A stretch of 15,414 nt of DNA from JANWZL01 sp041640815 (GCA_041640815.1 JBEPZO010000041.1:1-15414); one strand, 5' to 3'. Counted from the stretch's first letter, positions 7,729 through 14,714 are shown. Notes: generated by a model not told the origin, from the letters alone. Translations and numbers: made by a program.

Positions 7729-8039
7729 TTGCGCTCCCGTGAGCGGAGAAGCCAATGGTAGCAATGAAACAAAGCATTGGAAACCTACCATGCGTTGAAG
7801 CTTTGTGACATGCCTAGACTTCCTTTTAGGGCCCGCTAGCGAAGCGCATGAGAAAAATCCCTTACAGCGTGACGTCGTGGGTGGTTAAAGACAACTGAGT
7901 TGAAGCCGAAGAGGGTAGATGGCGTGGGTGCTTAGGCCATTGTGCGTTCCCTTTGGCTAGCTCGAGCATCAAATGAGGGAAACAGGCGCGAGCCGGTTAT
8001 CATGGTAGGTCTTTCAGTACTGGCGCGGTGTATGCTGTT
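7729..8039. other. 311-bp intergenic region upstream of the M23 peptidase gene
   Basis: No credible ORF on either strand and no tRNA-like fold was seen. The region lies downstream of the minus-strand radical SAM gene and upstream of the minus-strand peptidase gene, so it should hold the peptidase promoter. It contains three copies of ATGGTAG: plus strand 7755-7761, minus strand 7785-7791 and plus strand 8002-8008. The first two form an inverted repeat. It also has an 8-bp palindrome CAGTACTG (8014-8021) and GCTAGCGAA (7835-7843), which is also found at 6267-6275 on the far side of the peptidase gene. I see no T-tailed hairpin that would end the radical SAM transcript. Confidence 0.5.
7755..7791 (-). 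promoter_or_regulatory. Inverted repeat overlapping a candidate promoter of the M23 peptidase gene
   Basis: On the plus strand ATGGTAG-CAATG (7755-7766) is matched by CATTG (7775-7779) and CTACCAT (7785-7791): twelve pairs around an 8-nt loop with a 5-nt bulge. Read on the minus strand, TACCAT (7760-7755) fits a -10 hexamer (TAnnAT). TTTCCA 18 nt upstream is a 4/6 match to a -35. The gene start is 27 nt below. The repeat could therefore be an operator across the promoter. If transcription starts further upstream, it would instead be a 5' UTR hairpin. Confidence 0.35.
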
Positions 8040-8888
8040 TCAGGCATATGTGCAAACCGGCAGGCCGATCGCCTCGATGCGCCGTGCGAGCTCCTGCAAC
8101 CACGCCTCCGCCAGGCGGCTGAGTCGGGGAGCCTCGGGCTGCATGGAAGGTCGGGCCAGGCCGTAGAGCAGCACCCCTTTGAGCGGCACGGCCTCGGCCC
8201 GGGCCCTGGCTAGCAGCTCGAGATAGGCCTTGACCTCCGACGCCTCAGGCGGCTGGCCGTCGAGGGCGAAGACGCAGGTCTGCACCCAGGTCGGACACAA
8301 TTGGGCGCAGGTCTGCAAGCGTCGGTAATGCCGCTCGGGATCGATGCGGGTACCGTTGATCGTCCTGAGCCCCGCCGCGGTAGCGCGGTCGAGCTTGAAC
8401 CACACCTCGCCGGCCATGGCCGCCAGGGCAGTAATGCCCGCTTTGACTTTGGCCTTGTCGAGTTGGCTGCCGTTGGTGATGAGTACCACCTTGATCCGGC
8501 CGCGCAGGTCGAAGTCGTTGAGCACGCGGCCGATCAAGTCGACCACGGTGGGGAACTCGGCTGCCGTGGTCGGCTCCCCATTGCCAGACAGCGCCACGTT
8601 GTTGAGCCGGCGCATGCCGGCAGGCGCATGTCTGGACAGCCAGTCATCGTGCTGGATGTCGTTGAGCATCTGCCGCAGCTCCCTTTCCAGCAGCCCAAGG
8701 TCTATGGGCGGGGGGCCGCCGCGCTGCAGATTGGGGACCTGGCAGTAGATACAGCGCCAGTTGCAGGCGTTGTTGGGGTTCAGGTTCACCCCCAGCGAGA
8801 TGCCTTGGCTGCGTCGGGACAAGACCGCGTAGACATAGGTCATGCCGGCGGCATCGCGCGAGTGGTCATTGATGGTAAGCTGCGCCAC
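8040..8888 (-). CDS. Uncharacterised radical SAM protein
   Basis: 282 aa from the GTG at 8888. The radical SAM cluster motif is CNWRCIYC (C42, C46, C49; CxxxCxxC), which binds the 4Fe-4S cluster used to cleave S-adenosylmethionine. SGNGEPT (101-107) is the SAM-contacting GGEP-type motif, and KVVLITNGSQL and GEVWFKLD follow as later strands of the partial TIM barrel. The overall look is of the COG0731-type (TYW1-like) radical SAM group, but the substrate is unknown and I give no function. The start is uncertain. The segment HSRDAAGMTYVY looks conserved in relatives as I remember them, so the ATG at 8843 (267 aa) is probably too short. An ATG at 8933 would overlap the mutY start. No convincing Shine-Dalgarno site decides it. 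The gene is divergent from mutY. Confidence 0.85.
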   Translation of the reverse strand: MAQLTINDHSRDAAGMTYVYAVLSRRSQGISLGVNLNPNNACNWRCIYCQVPNLQRGGPPPIDLGLLERELRQMLNDIQHDDWLSRHAPAGMRRLNNVALSGNGEPTTAAEFPTVVDLIGRVLNDFDLRGRIKVVLITNGSQLDKAKVKAGITALAAMAGEVWFKLDRATAAGLRTINGTRIDPERHYRRLQTCAQLCPTWVQTCVFALDGQPPEASEVKAYLELLARARAEAVPLKGVLLYGLARPSMQPEAPRLSRLAEAWLQELARRIEAIGLPVCTYA

Positions 8889-8931
8889 AGCCGCATTGTT
8901 GCACACCCTTGCCCGTCGACGCACCCTGCCC

Positions 8932-9978
8932 ATGCACGACTTCGCCCAACGCCTGATCGCTTGGCAGCGCCGGCACGGCCGTCACGACTTGCCCTGGCAG
9001 CGAACTACCGACGCCTATGCCATCTGGGTATCGGAGATCATGCTGCAGCAGACCCAGGTGGATACCGTCATCCCGTATTATCTGCGCTTCATGCGGCGCT
9101 TCCCCGAGCTAAAGGCGCTGGCGCAGGCGCGGCTGGACGAGGTCATGGCGCTTTGGAGTGGTCTGGGCTATTACGCGCGGGCCCGCAACCTGCATGCCGC
9201 CGCCCGCCAGATCATGGAGCGGCATGCAGGGGCCTTCCCCAGACGCTATGACGACATTCGGCGGCTGCCAGGGGTGGGGCGCTCCACCGCAGCCGCCATT
9301 GCGGCCTTGGCCTATGGCGAGCGGCGCGCCATCCTGGACGGTAACGTCAAGCGAGTCCTGTGCCGCCTGTTCGCGATCGAGGGCTGGCCGGGGGCGCGTG
9401 AGGTGGAGGCGGCGTTGTGGCAGCTCGCGGAGTCCTTGTTGCCGGAGCGCGACGTCGCGACCTATACCCAGGGGCTCATGGACTTGGGGGCCACGCTCTG
9501 TACGCGCAAGCGTCCACGCTGCGCCGATTGCCCCTTCGCCGAGGACTGCCTGGCCGCTCGCCAGGGCCGACAGGCCGAGCTGCCCTACCCGCGACCGCGC
9601 CAGGACTTGCCGGTGCGCACGACGGCGATGTTGATCCTGCGCCATGGCGGCGAGGTCCTACTGCAGAAACGCCCACCGGCAGGCGTGTGGGGTGGCCTAT
9701 GGAGCCTGCCGGAATGCGACGCCGCAGAGGACCCCGTCAGGGTGGCCGAACGCCTCGGCTGCCAGGTCACGCTTGCCAAGCCATTGCCGATCATGCAGCA
9801 CACGTTCACCCATTTCCGATTGCGGATCAAGCCCTGGTTGCTGACAGTCACCCCTAGCTGCCAGGCTGCGCAAGCCTGCGGCGGGCTTTGGCTCACGCCC
9901 GACGATGCCTTAGAGGCTGCGCTGCCTACACCGGTGCGCCGACTGCTTGCCGAACTGGCGCATGGGGAGGCGACATGA
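8932..9978 (+). CDS. mutY: Adenine DNA glycosylase MutY
   Basis: 348 aa, close to E. coli MutY (350). It removes adenine mispaired with 8-oxoguanine. Visible: catalytic Glu E35 in SEIMLQQTQV, helix-hairpin-helix LPGVGRSTA (112-120), catalytic Asp D136 in ILDGNVKRV, and the 4Fe-4S loop C190-x6-C197-x2-C200-x5-C206. A C-terminal NUDIX-like 8-oxoG recognition domain (about 228-345) includes LLQKRPPAGVWGGLWSLPE. The start at 8932 gives the family N-terminus (MHDFAQRLIAWQRRHGRHDLPW pattern, residues 1-22). A frame extension to 8842 adds unrelated residues. No Shine-Dalgarno sequence is obvious. The stop overlaps the next start (ATGA), linking mutY to the cation-transport cassette. Confidence 0.96.
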   Translation: MHDFAQRLIAWQRRHGRHDLPWQRTTDAYAIWVSEIMLQQTQVDTVIPYYLRFMRRFPELKALAQARLDEVMALWSGLGYYARARNLHAAARQIMERHAGAFPRRYDDIRRLPGVGRSTAAAIAALAYGERRAILDGNVKRVLCRLFAIEGWPGAREVEAALWQLAESLLPERDVATYTQGLMDLGATLCTRKRPRCADCPFAEDCLAARQGRQAELPYPRPRQDLPVRTTAMLILRHGGEVLLQKRPPAGVWGGLWSLPECDAAEDPVRVAERLGCQVTLAKPLPIMQHTFTHFRLRIKPWLLTVTPSCQAAQACGGLWLTPDDALEAALPTPVRRLLAELAHGEAT

Positions 9979-10940
9979 AGCGCCATCGCCCTGAGACCGC
10001 CGCCCAGCACTTGACGGCAGCGGTGGCGCGGGCGCGGCCCGATGCCCTGGTCGGTGAGGTGCGCGCGCGCCTCACCGAGCACGAGCTGGAGGACACCGAG
10101 CTCGTCTGCGTGGTCGATGATGACGGGCGACTGCTGGGGGTACTCAGTTTTGCCGAGCTATTTCGGCTGCCGGCGGACAGCGTCGTCGAGGCGGTCATGC
10201 GCCGCTCACCGCCGGCGGTGCAGGCGCACGAGGATCAGGAGAAGGTGGCCTCGATCGCCTTGCATTACGGCCTCAACAGCGTGCCAGTGGTGGATGCTGG
10301 CCGGCGGCTGCTGGGGGTGGTGCCGGCAAGGGCGCTACTCGCCATTCTTCGCCACGAGCACGTGGAAGACATCCACCGTCTGGCCGGGATTCGCCGTGAG
10401 ACCGGCATTGCCCGGCGGGCACTGGACGCTCCGCCCGCGCGCCGGGCACGCGACCGGTTGCCGTGGCTGATCCTGGGGCTGCTCGGTAGCGCCTTGGCCA
10501 CTTATGTCATGAGCCGTTTCGAGGCGGCGCTCAATACCCAGCTTGCGCTAGCCTTCTTCGTGCCCGGCCTGGTCTATTTGGCCGACGCCATCGGCACCCA
10601 AACCGAGGCAGTGGTCGTGCGTGGCCTGTCCTTGGCCCACATCGGCATCGGCCGTCTCCTCGGCGGCGAGCTGCGCACCGGCCTGATCATCGGCGTGGTG
10701 CTGGGAGGGCTCACCTTTCCGGCGGTGTGGTTCGTCTTCAAGGACCTTAGGCTCGCCCTGGCGGTAAGCGGCGCCCTGGTGGTGGCTGGTGGCCTTGCCA
10801 CCAGCGTTGGTCTCCTTTTGCCGTGGTGGCTGTCGCGCCTGAAGCGTGACCCCGCCTTCGGCAGCGGCCCCCTGGCGACGGTGATCCAGGACGTGCTCAC
10901 CCTCCTGACCTATTTCGCCTTCGTCAGTGCGCTCTACTGA
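9975..10940 (+). CDS. Short MgtE-like magnesium transporter: CBS pair plus MgtE membrane domain, no MgtE N-domain
   Basis: 321 aa. Two CBS repeats occupy about 18-75 and 78-130 (LVCVVDDDGRLLGVLSFAELF; NSVPVVDAGRRLLGVV). A linker follows, then the MgtE membrane domain from RLPWLILGLLGSALATYV (161-178) to the end, with about five hydrophobic helices near 163-180, 188-205, 235-255, 260-283 and 300-320. The terminal DPAFGSGPLATVIQDVL (292-308) is characteristic of MgtE. Known MgtE proteins are Mg2+ channels gated by a cytosolic N-domain and CBS pair. Here the superhelical N-domain is absent, and the usual GNxGxQ-type motif reads ADAIGTQTEAVVVRGLS (203-219). The ATG overlaps the mutY stop and has GGGGAGG (9964-9970) 4 nt upstream. 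Ion specificity is inferred; Mg2+ is most likely, but another divalent metal is possible. Confidence 0.82.
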   Translation: MKRHRPETAAQHLTAAVARARPDALVGEVRARLTEHELEDTELVCVVDDDGRLLGVLSFAELFRLPADSVVEAVMRRSPPAVQAHEDQEKVASIALHYGLNSVPVVDAGRRLLGVVPARALLAILRHEHVEDIHRLAGIRRETGIARRALDAPPARRARDRLPWLILGLLGSALATYVMSRFEAALNTQLALAFFVPGLVYLADAIGTQTEAVVVRGLSLAHIGIGRLLGGELRTGLIIGVVLGGLTFPAVWFVFKDLRLALAVSGALVVAGGLATSVGLLLPWWLSRLKRDPAFGSGPLATVIQDVLTLLTYFAFVSALY

Positions 10941-10943
10941 AAC

Positions 10944-11429
10944 ATGCTGCTCTGGTTCGAATTCGCCGTCTGCCTCGCCCTCATCGCCGTGGCGTCGGTG
11001 GTCATGGCCGGCATCTGGCTGCCTTTCGTGGCCAAGGCGCTGGCCGTCCACAACGGCTGGGGTCAGAGCTTCGTCGGCACGCTATTCGTGGCGGCCGTCA
11101 CCTATTTGCCCGAGGCCGTGGTATCGATCGCCGCCATGCGCATCGGCGCCTTGGACATGGCCTTGGGCAACTTGTTTGGCAGCAATCTCTACAACACTGC
11201 CATCCTCGCCATCGACGACCTCGCCTATCTGCCCGGCCCCCTGCTCAGTGCGGTCGATCCGGCGCACGCCGTCTCCGCCTTGTCCGCCATGGTCATGAGC
11301 GGCATCGCCATCGTCGGCCTGTTCTGCCGCGCTAGCGGGCGCGTGTTACGCTCGGTGGGTTGGACCAGCCTGTTCTTGCTCAGCGTTTATTTCCTCAACG
11401 GTTACGCCATCTATCGCTATGGCCATTGA
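10944..11429 (+). CDS. Half-size CaCA-family (sodium/calcium exchanger-like) membrane protein with one alpha repeat
   Basis: 161 aa with about five hydrophobic segments. It carries a single alpha-repeat: VTYLPEAVVSIAAMRIGALD (52-71), then GNLFGSNLYNTAILAIDD (75-92). The acidic residue of the motif is E57, and N76, S80, N81 and N84 match the GNxxGSNxxN signature. Full CaCA exchangers need two inverted alpha repeats (about 300-370 aa). This protein resembles the second half only, and TSLPE has become TYLPE. The frame upstream belongs to the MgtE-like gene, so the missing half is not adjacent. It begins 3 nt after that gene's stop without a Shine-Dalgarno sequence and overlaps the ATPase start by 11 nt, so translation is probably coupled. 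It may work as a dimer, act as a subunit, or be a decayed exchanger; the frame is intact. Confidence 0.75.
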   Translation: MLLWFEFAVCLALIAVASVVMAGIWLPFVAKALAVHNGWGQSFVGTLFVAAVTYLPEAVVSIAAMRIGALDMALGNLFGSNLYNTAILAIDDLAYLPGPLLSAVDPAHAVSALSAMVMSGIAIVGLFCRASGRVLRSVGWTSLFLLSVYFLNGYAIYRYGH

Positions 11430-14049
11430 GTCGCGACATTGGCATCAGGCTTCGGGCACACAGGTCGCGGAGTATTGGCAGGTTCATCCCGAGCATGGCT
11501 TGAGTGAGAGCGAGGCAGGCGAGCGGCTGCTCAAGTACGGTGCCAATACCCTGCCAGAAGGTCGCCGGCGAGGGCCGTTTGCCATCTTCCTCGACCAGTT
11601 CAGGGACCTCCTGATCCTCATCCTGATCATCGCCGCGGTCATTGCCGGGCTGCTTGATGACCTCACCGACAGCGTCGTGATCCTGGGTCTGGTCCTGCTC
11701 AACGCCGTGATCGGCTTCATCCAGGAATATCGCGCCGACCGCGCGCAAGCCGCGCTGCGCCGCCTGGCGGCACCGCAAGCGATGGTGCTGCGCGATGGTC
11801 ACTGGCGCCAAGCCGATGCAGCCAACCTCGTGCCCGGCGATGTGGTGTCGTTAGAGGCAGGCAATCTGGTGCCGGCGGACCTGCGCCTGATCGAGAGCGT
11901 CGGCCTGCGCATGGACGAGGCGGCGCTGACCGGGGAGTCGCAGGCGGTGGACAAAAGTGCGGAAGCCATCCTACCGCCCCAGACGCTGCTGGCGGAGCGT
12001 CGGAACATGGCCTATCGGGGTACGCTAGTCGTCCATGGCCGCGGCCGAGGTGTGGTGGTGGGCACGGGGGCCGACACCGAATTGGGCCGCATCGCCGGCC
12101 TGTTGGCCGATCAAGGCGACGGCCAGACCCCGCTGCAGAAACGGTTGGCCCATTTCAGCCAACGCCTGGCGTGGGCGGTGTTGGCGATCTGCGCCATCGT
12201 CTTCGTCGCTGGCGTCATCCGCGGCGAGGACACGACGCTGATGTTCCTCACCGCCGTGAGCCTGGCGGTGGCGGCCATCCCCGAGGCCTTGCCAGCGGTG
12301 GTGACCATCGCCCTGGCCATGGGCGCGCGCCGCATGGTCAAGCACCACGCCCTGATCCGCCGCCTGCCGGCGGTGGAGACCCTGGGTTCGGTGACCTATA
12401 TCTGCTCGGACAAGACCGGCACGCTGACCCAGAACCGCATGAAGGTGGCGCGTGTCTGGTGGCCGGCTGGGCTGGATGAGGCCTCGTTCTGGCGCGCGCT
12501 GGCGCTCAACAACGATTGCACCTTGAGCGAGCGGGGCCTGCCGCAGGGGGACCCGACCGAGGTCGCCCTCGCTCAGGCCGCCGCTGAGGCCGGTTACGAC
12601 AAGCGCCGTGTGGAGGCGGAGTACCCACGCGTGACTGAACTGCCTTTCGATGCCGTGCGCAAACGCATGAGCACCGTGCATGGCCTGTATTCGCTCGCAC
12701 CGACCACTGCCGGGAGTGAAGCTGCGCCAGGGCATGAGACGCTGCTGGTGCTGGTCAAGGGTGCGCCCGAGGCCGTGCTGCCCCGCTGCCGCCACGTGCC
12801 CGCCGCCGCGCACAAGGAGATCGAGGCCATGGCCGCGGCTGGCCTCAGGGTGATGGCCTATGCCTGGCGCCGGCTTACGGCGCTGCCCAAGCGCGCCGAG
12901 GCGGACGACCTGGAGGATGGCCTCACCCTGCTCGGCCTGGCTGGCCTGCAGGACCCGCCGCGCCCAGAGGCCAAGCGTGCCGTGGAAGAGTGCCGGGCCG
13001 CCGGCATCACGCCGGTGATGATCACCGGCGATCATCCGGCCACCGCGGCGGCGATCGCGCGGGAATTGAGGATCCTGGAGCCCGGTGGCATCGTGCTCAC
13101 CGGCGATGAACTGGCACGGCTATCCGACGAGGAGCTCAGCGCGCACGTGCAGCGCATACGCGTCTATGCGCGCGTCGACCCGACGCAGAAGATCCGCATC
13201 GTCGAGGCCTTGCAACGCAAAGGGGAGTTCGTCGCCATGACCGGCGATGGCGTCAATGACGCCCCGGCGCTGAAACGCGCCGACATCGGCGTGGCCATGG
13301 GCCGGCAGGGCACCGATGTGGCGCGCGAGGCAGCGAGCCTCATACTGCTCGACGACAACTTCGCCACCATCGTCAGGGCGGTCAAAGAGGGGCGGCGCAT
13401 CTACGACAACATCCGCAAGTTCGTCAAATACACCATGACCAGCAACTCGGGGGAGATCTGGACCCTGTTCCTCGCCCCCTTCTTGGGCCTGCCGCTGCCG
13501 TTGCTGCCGATCCACATCCTTTGGATCAACCTGGTCACCGATGGGCTGCCGGGCCTTGCGCTGGCCATCGAGCCAGCCGAGCGGCGCATCATGCAGCGCC
13601 CGCCGCGGCACCCACGGGAGAGCATCTTTGCACACGGCATGTGGCAGCACATCGTCTGGGTCGGGTTGCTCATGGGTGGGGTGTCGATCTTCACCCAGGC
13701 TTGGGCGATCAGCATGGGCAGCGCCAACTGGCAGAGCATGGTGTTCACCGTGCTAACCCTGTCGCAGCTGGGGCATGCCCTGGCGGTGCGCTCGGAGCGC
13801 CAATCGCTCTATCGTCAGGGGCTGATGTCGAACCCGACCATGCTTGCCGCCGTGCTGCTGACCTTCGCTCTACAGATGACGTTGCTGTATGTGCCCGTCT
13901 GCAACGAACTGTTCAAGACCCAGCCCCTGACCTTCGGCGAGCTCTTGTTCTGTCTCGCCATGTCCAGTGTCGTCTTCATCGCCGTCGAGATCGAAAAGCT
14001 GCTCATCCGGCGCGGGCGCCTGTACGGCGAGCCAGCCGATGCACGCTAA
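11419..14049 (+). CDS. Calcium-transporting P-type ATPase (SERCA/PMR1-like, type II)
   Basis: 876 aa. Order: N-terminal cation-ATPase segment (about 5-60), M1-M2 (62-100), actuator domain with TGES (171-174), M3-M4 with PEALP (288-292), phosphorylation motif DKTGTLT (D331), nucleotide-binding domain with KGAPE, hinge TGDGVNDAP (608-616), and M5-M10. Residues matching the SERCA Ca2+ sites are present: E289 in M4, N676 and E679 in SNSGE (M5), and N704, T707 and D708 in NLVTDGLPG (M6). This points to Ca2+ (or Ca2+/Mn2+) export from the cytoplasm powered by ATP. PEALP replaces the common PEGLP. The start overlaps the half-exchanger gene by 11 nt with no Shine-Dalgarno site. It is the last gene of the mutY-led series; the next gene is convergent. 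Confidence 0.93.
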   Translation: MAIESRHWHQASGTQVAEYWQVHPEHGLSESEAGERLLKYGANTLPEGRRRGPFAIFLDQFRDLLILILIIAAVIAGLLDDLTDSVVILGLVLLNAVIGFIQEYRADRAQAALRRLAAPQAMVLRDGHWRQADAANLVPGDVVSLEAGNLVPADLRLIESVGLRMDEAALTGESQAVDKSAEAILPPQTLLAERRNMAYRGTLVVHGRGRGVVVGTGADTELGRIAGLLADQGDGQTPLQKRLAHFSQRLAWAVLAICAIVFVAGVIRGEDTTLMFLTAVSLAVAAIPEALPAVVTIALAMGARRMVKHHALIRRLPAVETLGSVTYICSDKTGTLTQNRMKVARVWWPAGLDEASFWRALALNNDCTLSERGLPQGDPTEVALAQAAAEAGYDKRRVEAEYPRVTELPFDAVRKRMSTVHGLYSLAPTTAGSEAAPGHETLLVLVKGAPEAVLPRCRHVPAAAHKEIEAMAAAGLRVMAYAWRRLTALPKRAEADDLEDGLTLLGLAGLQDPPRPEAKRAVEECRAAGITPVMITGDHPATAAAIARELRILEPGGIVLTGDELARLSDEELSAHVQRIRVYARVDPTQKIRIVEALQRKGEFVAMTGDGVNDAPALKRADIGVAMGRQGTDVAREAASLILLDDNFATIVRAVKEGRRIYDNIRKFVKYTMTSNSGEIWTLFLAPFLGLPLPLLPIHILWINLVTDGLPGLALAIEPAERRIMQRPPRHPRESIFAHGMWQHIVWVGLLMGGVSIFTQAWAISMGSANWQSMVFTVLTLSQLGHALAVRSERQSLYRQGLMSNPTMLAAVLLTFALQMTLLYVPVCNELFKTQPLTFGELLFCLAMSSVVFIAVEIEKLLIRRGRLYGEPADAR

Positions 14050-14208
14050 AGCGGCGCTGACCGCCCCCGGCCTAGGCGCTTGGCGCTTGCTTCGGCGACG
14101 CTGGTTTCCGCTCGGCGAGGGCAGTCGCCGCTCACAGCGCCGGTCGCGGCTGTCGCCAAGAGTGCTGCTCGGCGGCCTGGCCCTATACAGGACGCCTTGG
14201 CGCTCACC
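14050..14208. other. Convergent intergenic gap between the ATPase gene and apaG
   Basis: 159 bp, GC-rich. I see no recognisable gene, no T-tailed hairpin and no repeat beyond a short tandem GGCGCTT pair (14075-14088). Both flanking genes end here, so termination is expected in this gap or in the 3' ends of the genes, but the signal is not visible and may be Rho-dependent. Confidence 0.4.
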
Positions 14209-14592
14209 TCAATGCAGAACGCGCGGCATGGACAGGATGAATTCGGGGATCTCGGCATCGAATTGGTGGCCGTCCTCTGCCACCATCTGGTAGGTCCCGC
14301 GCATGGTGCCCACCGGTGTGGCGATGACCGTACCGCTCGTGTATTCGAAGCTGTCACCGGGCTTGAGCAGCGGTTGCTCGCCGACCACTCCTAGGCCCCT
14401 GACCTCTTGGATGGCACGATTGGCGTCGGTGATGATCCAGTGGCGCGAGATGAGCTGGGCCGCGACCTCGCCGGTGTTGGTGATGGTGATGGTATAGCTG
14501 AAGACGTAACGGCCCGCCGCCTCGTCGGACTGTTCGGGTACAAAAGTGGCTCTGGGCGTCACGCTGATGCGGTACTTGTCGCGTGCTGACAT
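14209..14592 (-). CDS. apaG: ApaG family protein (Co2+/Mg2+ efflux-associated, DUF525)
   Basis: 127 aa, the usual ApaG length. ApaG is a single fibronectin-III-like domain protein; in Salmonella (as CorD) it was linked to Co2+ resistance and Mg2+ efflux, but its biochemical role is unsettled. Diagnostic stretches: YVFSYTITITNTG (29-41), ISRHWIITDANR (48-59), RGLGVVGEQPLLKPGD (65-80), EYTSGT (83-88), GTMRGTYQM (95-103). The ATG at 14592 gives the family start (residues SARDKYRISVTP); an ATG at 14655 would add 21 unrelated residues. Its Shine-Dalgarno sequence is weak. It is divergent from rpe, a pairing common in Betaproteobacteria. It converges on a Ca2+ ATPase gene, which may or may not be meaningful for metal homeostasis. 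Confidence 0.94.
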   Translation of the reverse strand: MSARDKYRISVTPRATFVPEQSDEAAGRYVFSYTITITNTGEVAAQLISRHWIITDANRAIQEVRGLGVVGEQPLLKPGDSFEYTSGTVIATPVGTMRGTYQMVAEDGHQFDAEIPEFILSMPRVLH

Positions 14593-14657
14593 TTCTGGGC
14601 TGGATGCGGGCGCGATAGGGTCGATTCCGTGACGATTGCACATGATTTCTGGCACTC

Positions 14658-14686
14658 TGTCCAGTCCACGCTTGGCTCGTTAAAAT
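14658..14686 (+). promoter_or_regulatory. Candidate sigma-70 promoter for rpe
   Basis: TAAAAT (14681-14686) is an AT-rich -10 hexamer 28 nt before the rpe ATG, in the apaG-rpe divergent gap. At a 17-nt spacing the -35 position (14658-14663, TGTCCA) matches TTGACA at three positions. The arrangement is like that upstream of lepA (TAAAAT with a weak -35). No clear apaG promoter was found on the other strand. Confidence 0.4.
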
Positions 14687-14714
14687 TGAACCTTTGCCAG
14701 TCGAGGGACCAACC

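Noticed and set aside
8301..9251. 316-codon plus-strand frame spanning the radical SAM and early mutY genes
   Set aside because: It covers two genes with intact catalytic motifs in other frames and has no recognisable protein features.
12025..13035. 336-codon open frame on the minus strand inside the ATPase gene
   Set aside because: Antisense shadow of a clearly coding P-type ATPase. The translation is His/Gly/Gln-rich with no domain signal.
14075..14088. Tandem GGCGCTT repeat after the ATPase gene
   Set aside because: Only two 7-bp units in GC-rich noncoding DNA; this is within chance and nothing nearby depends on it.
13967..14293. Frame running from the ATPase 3' end through the gap into apaG
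   Set aside because: Its translation is Arg/Ser-rich without domain features, and it overlaps two well-supported genes.
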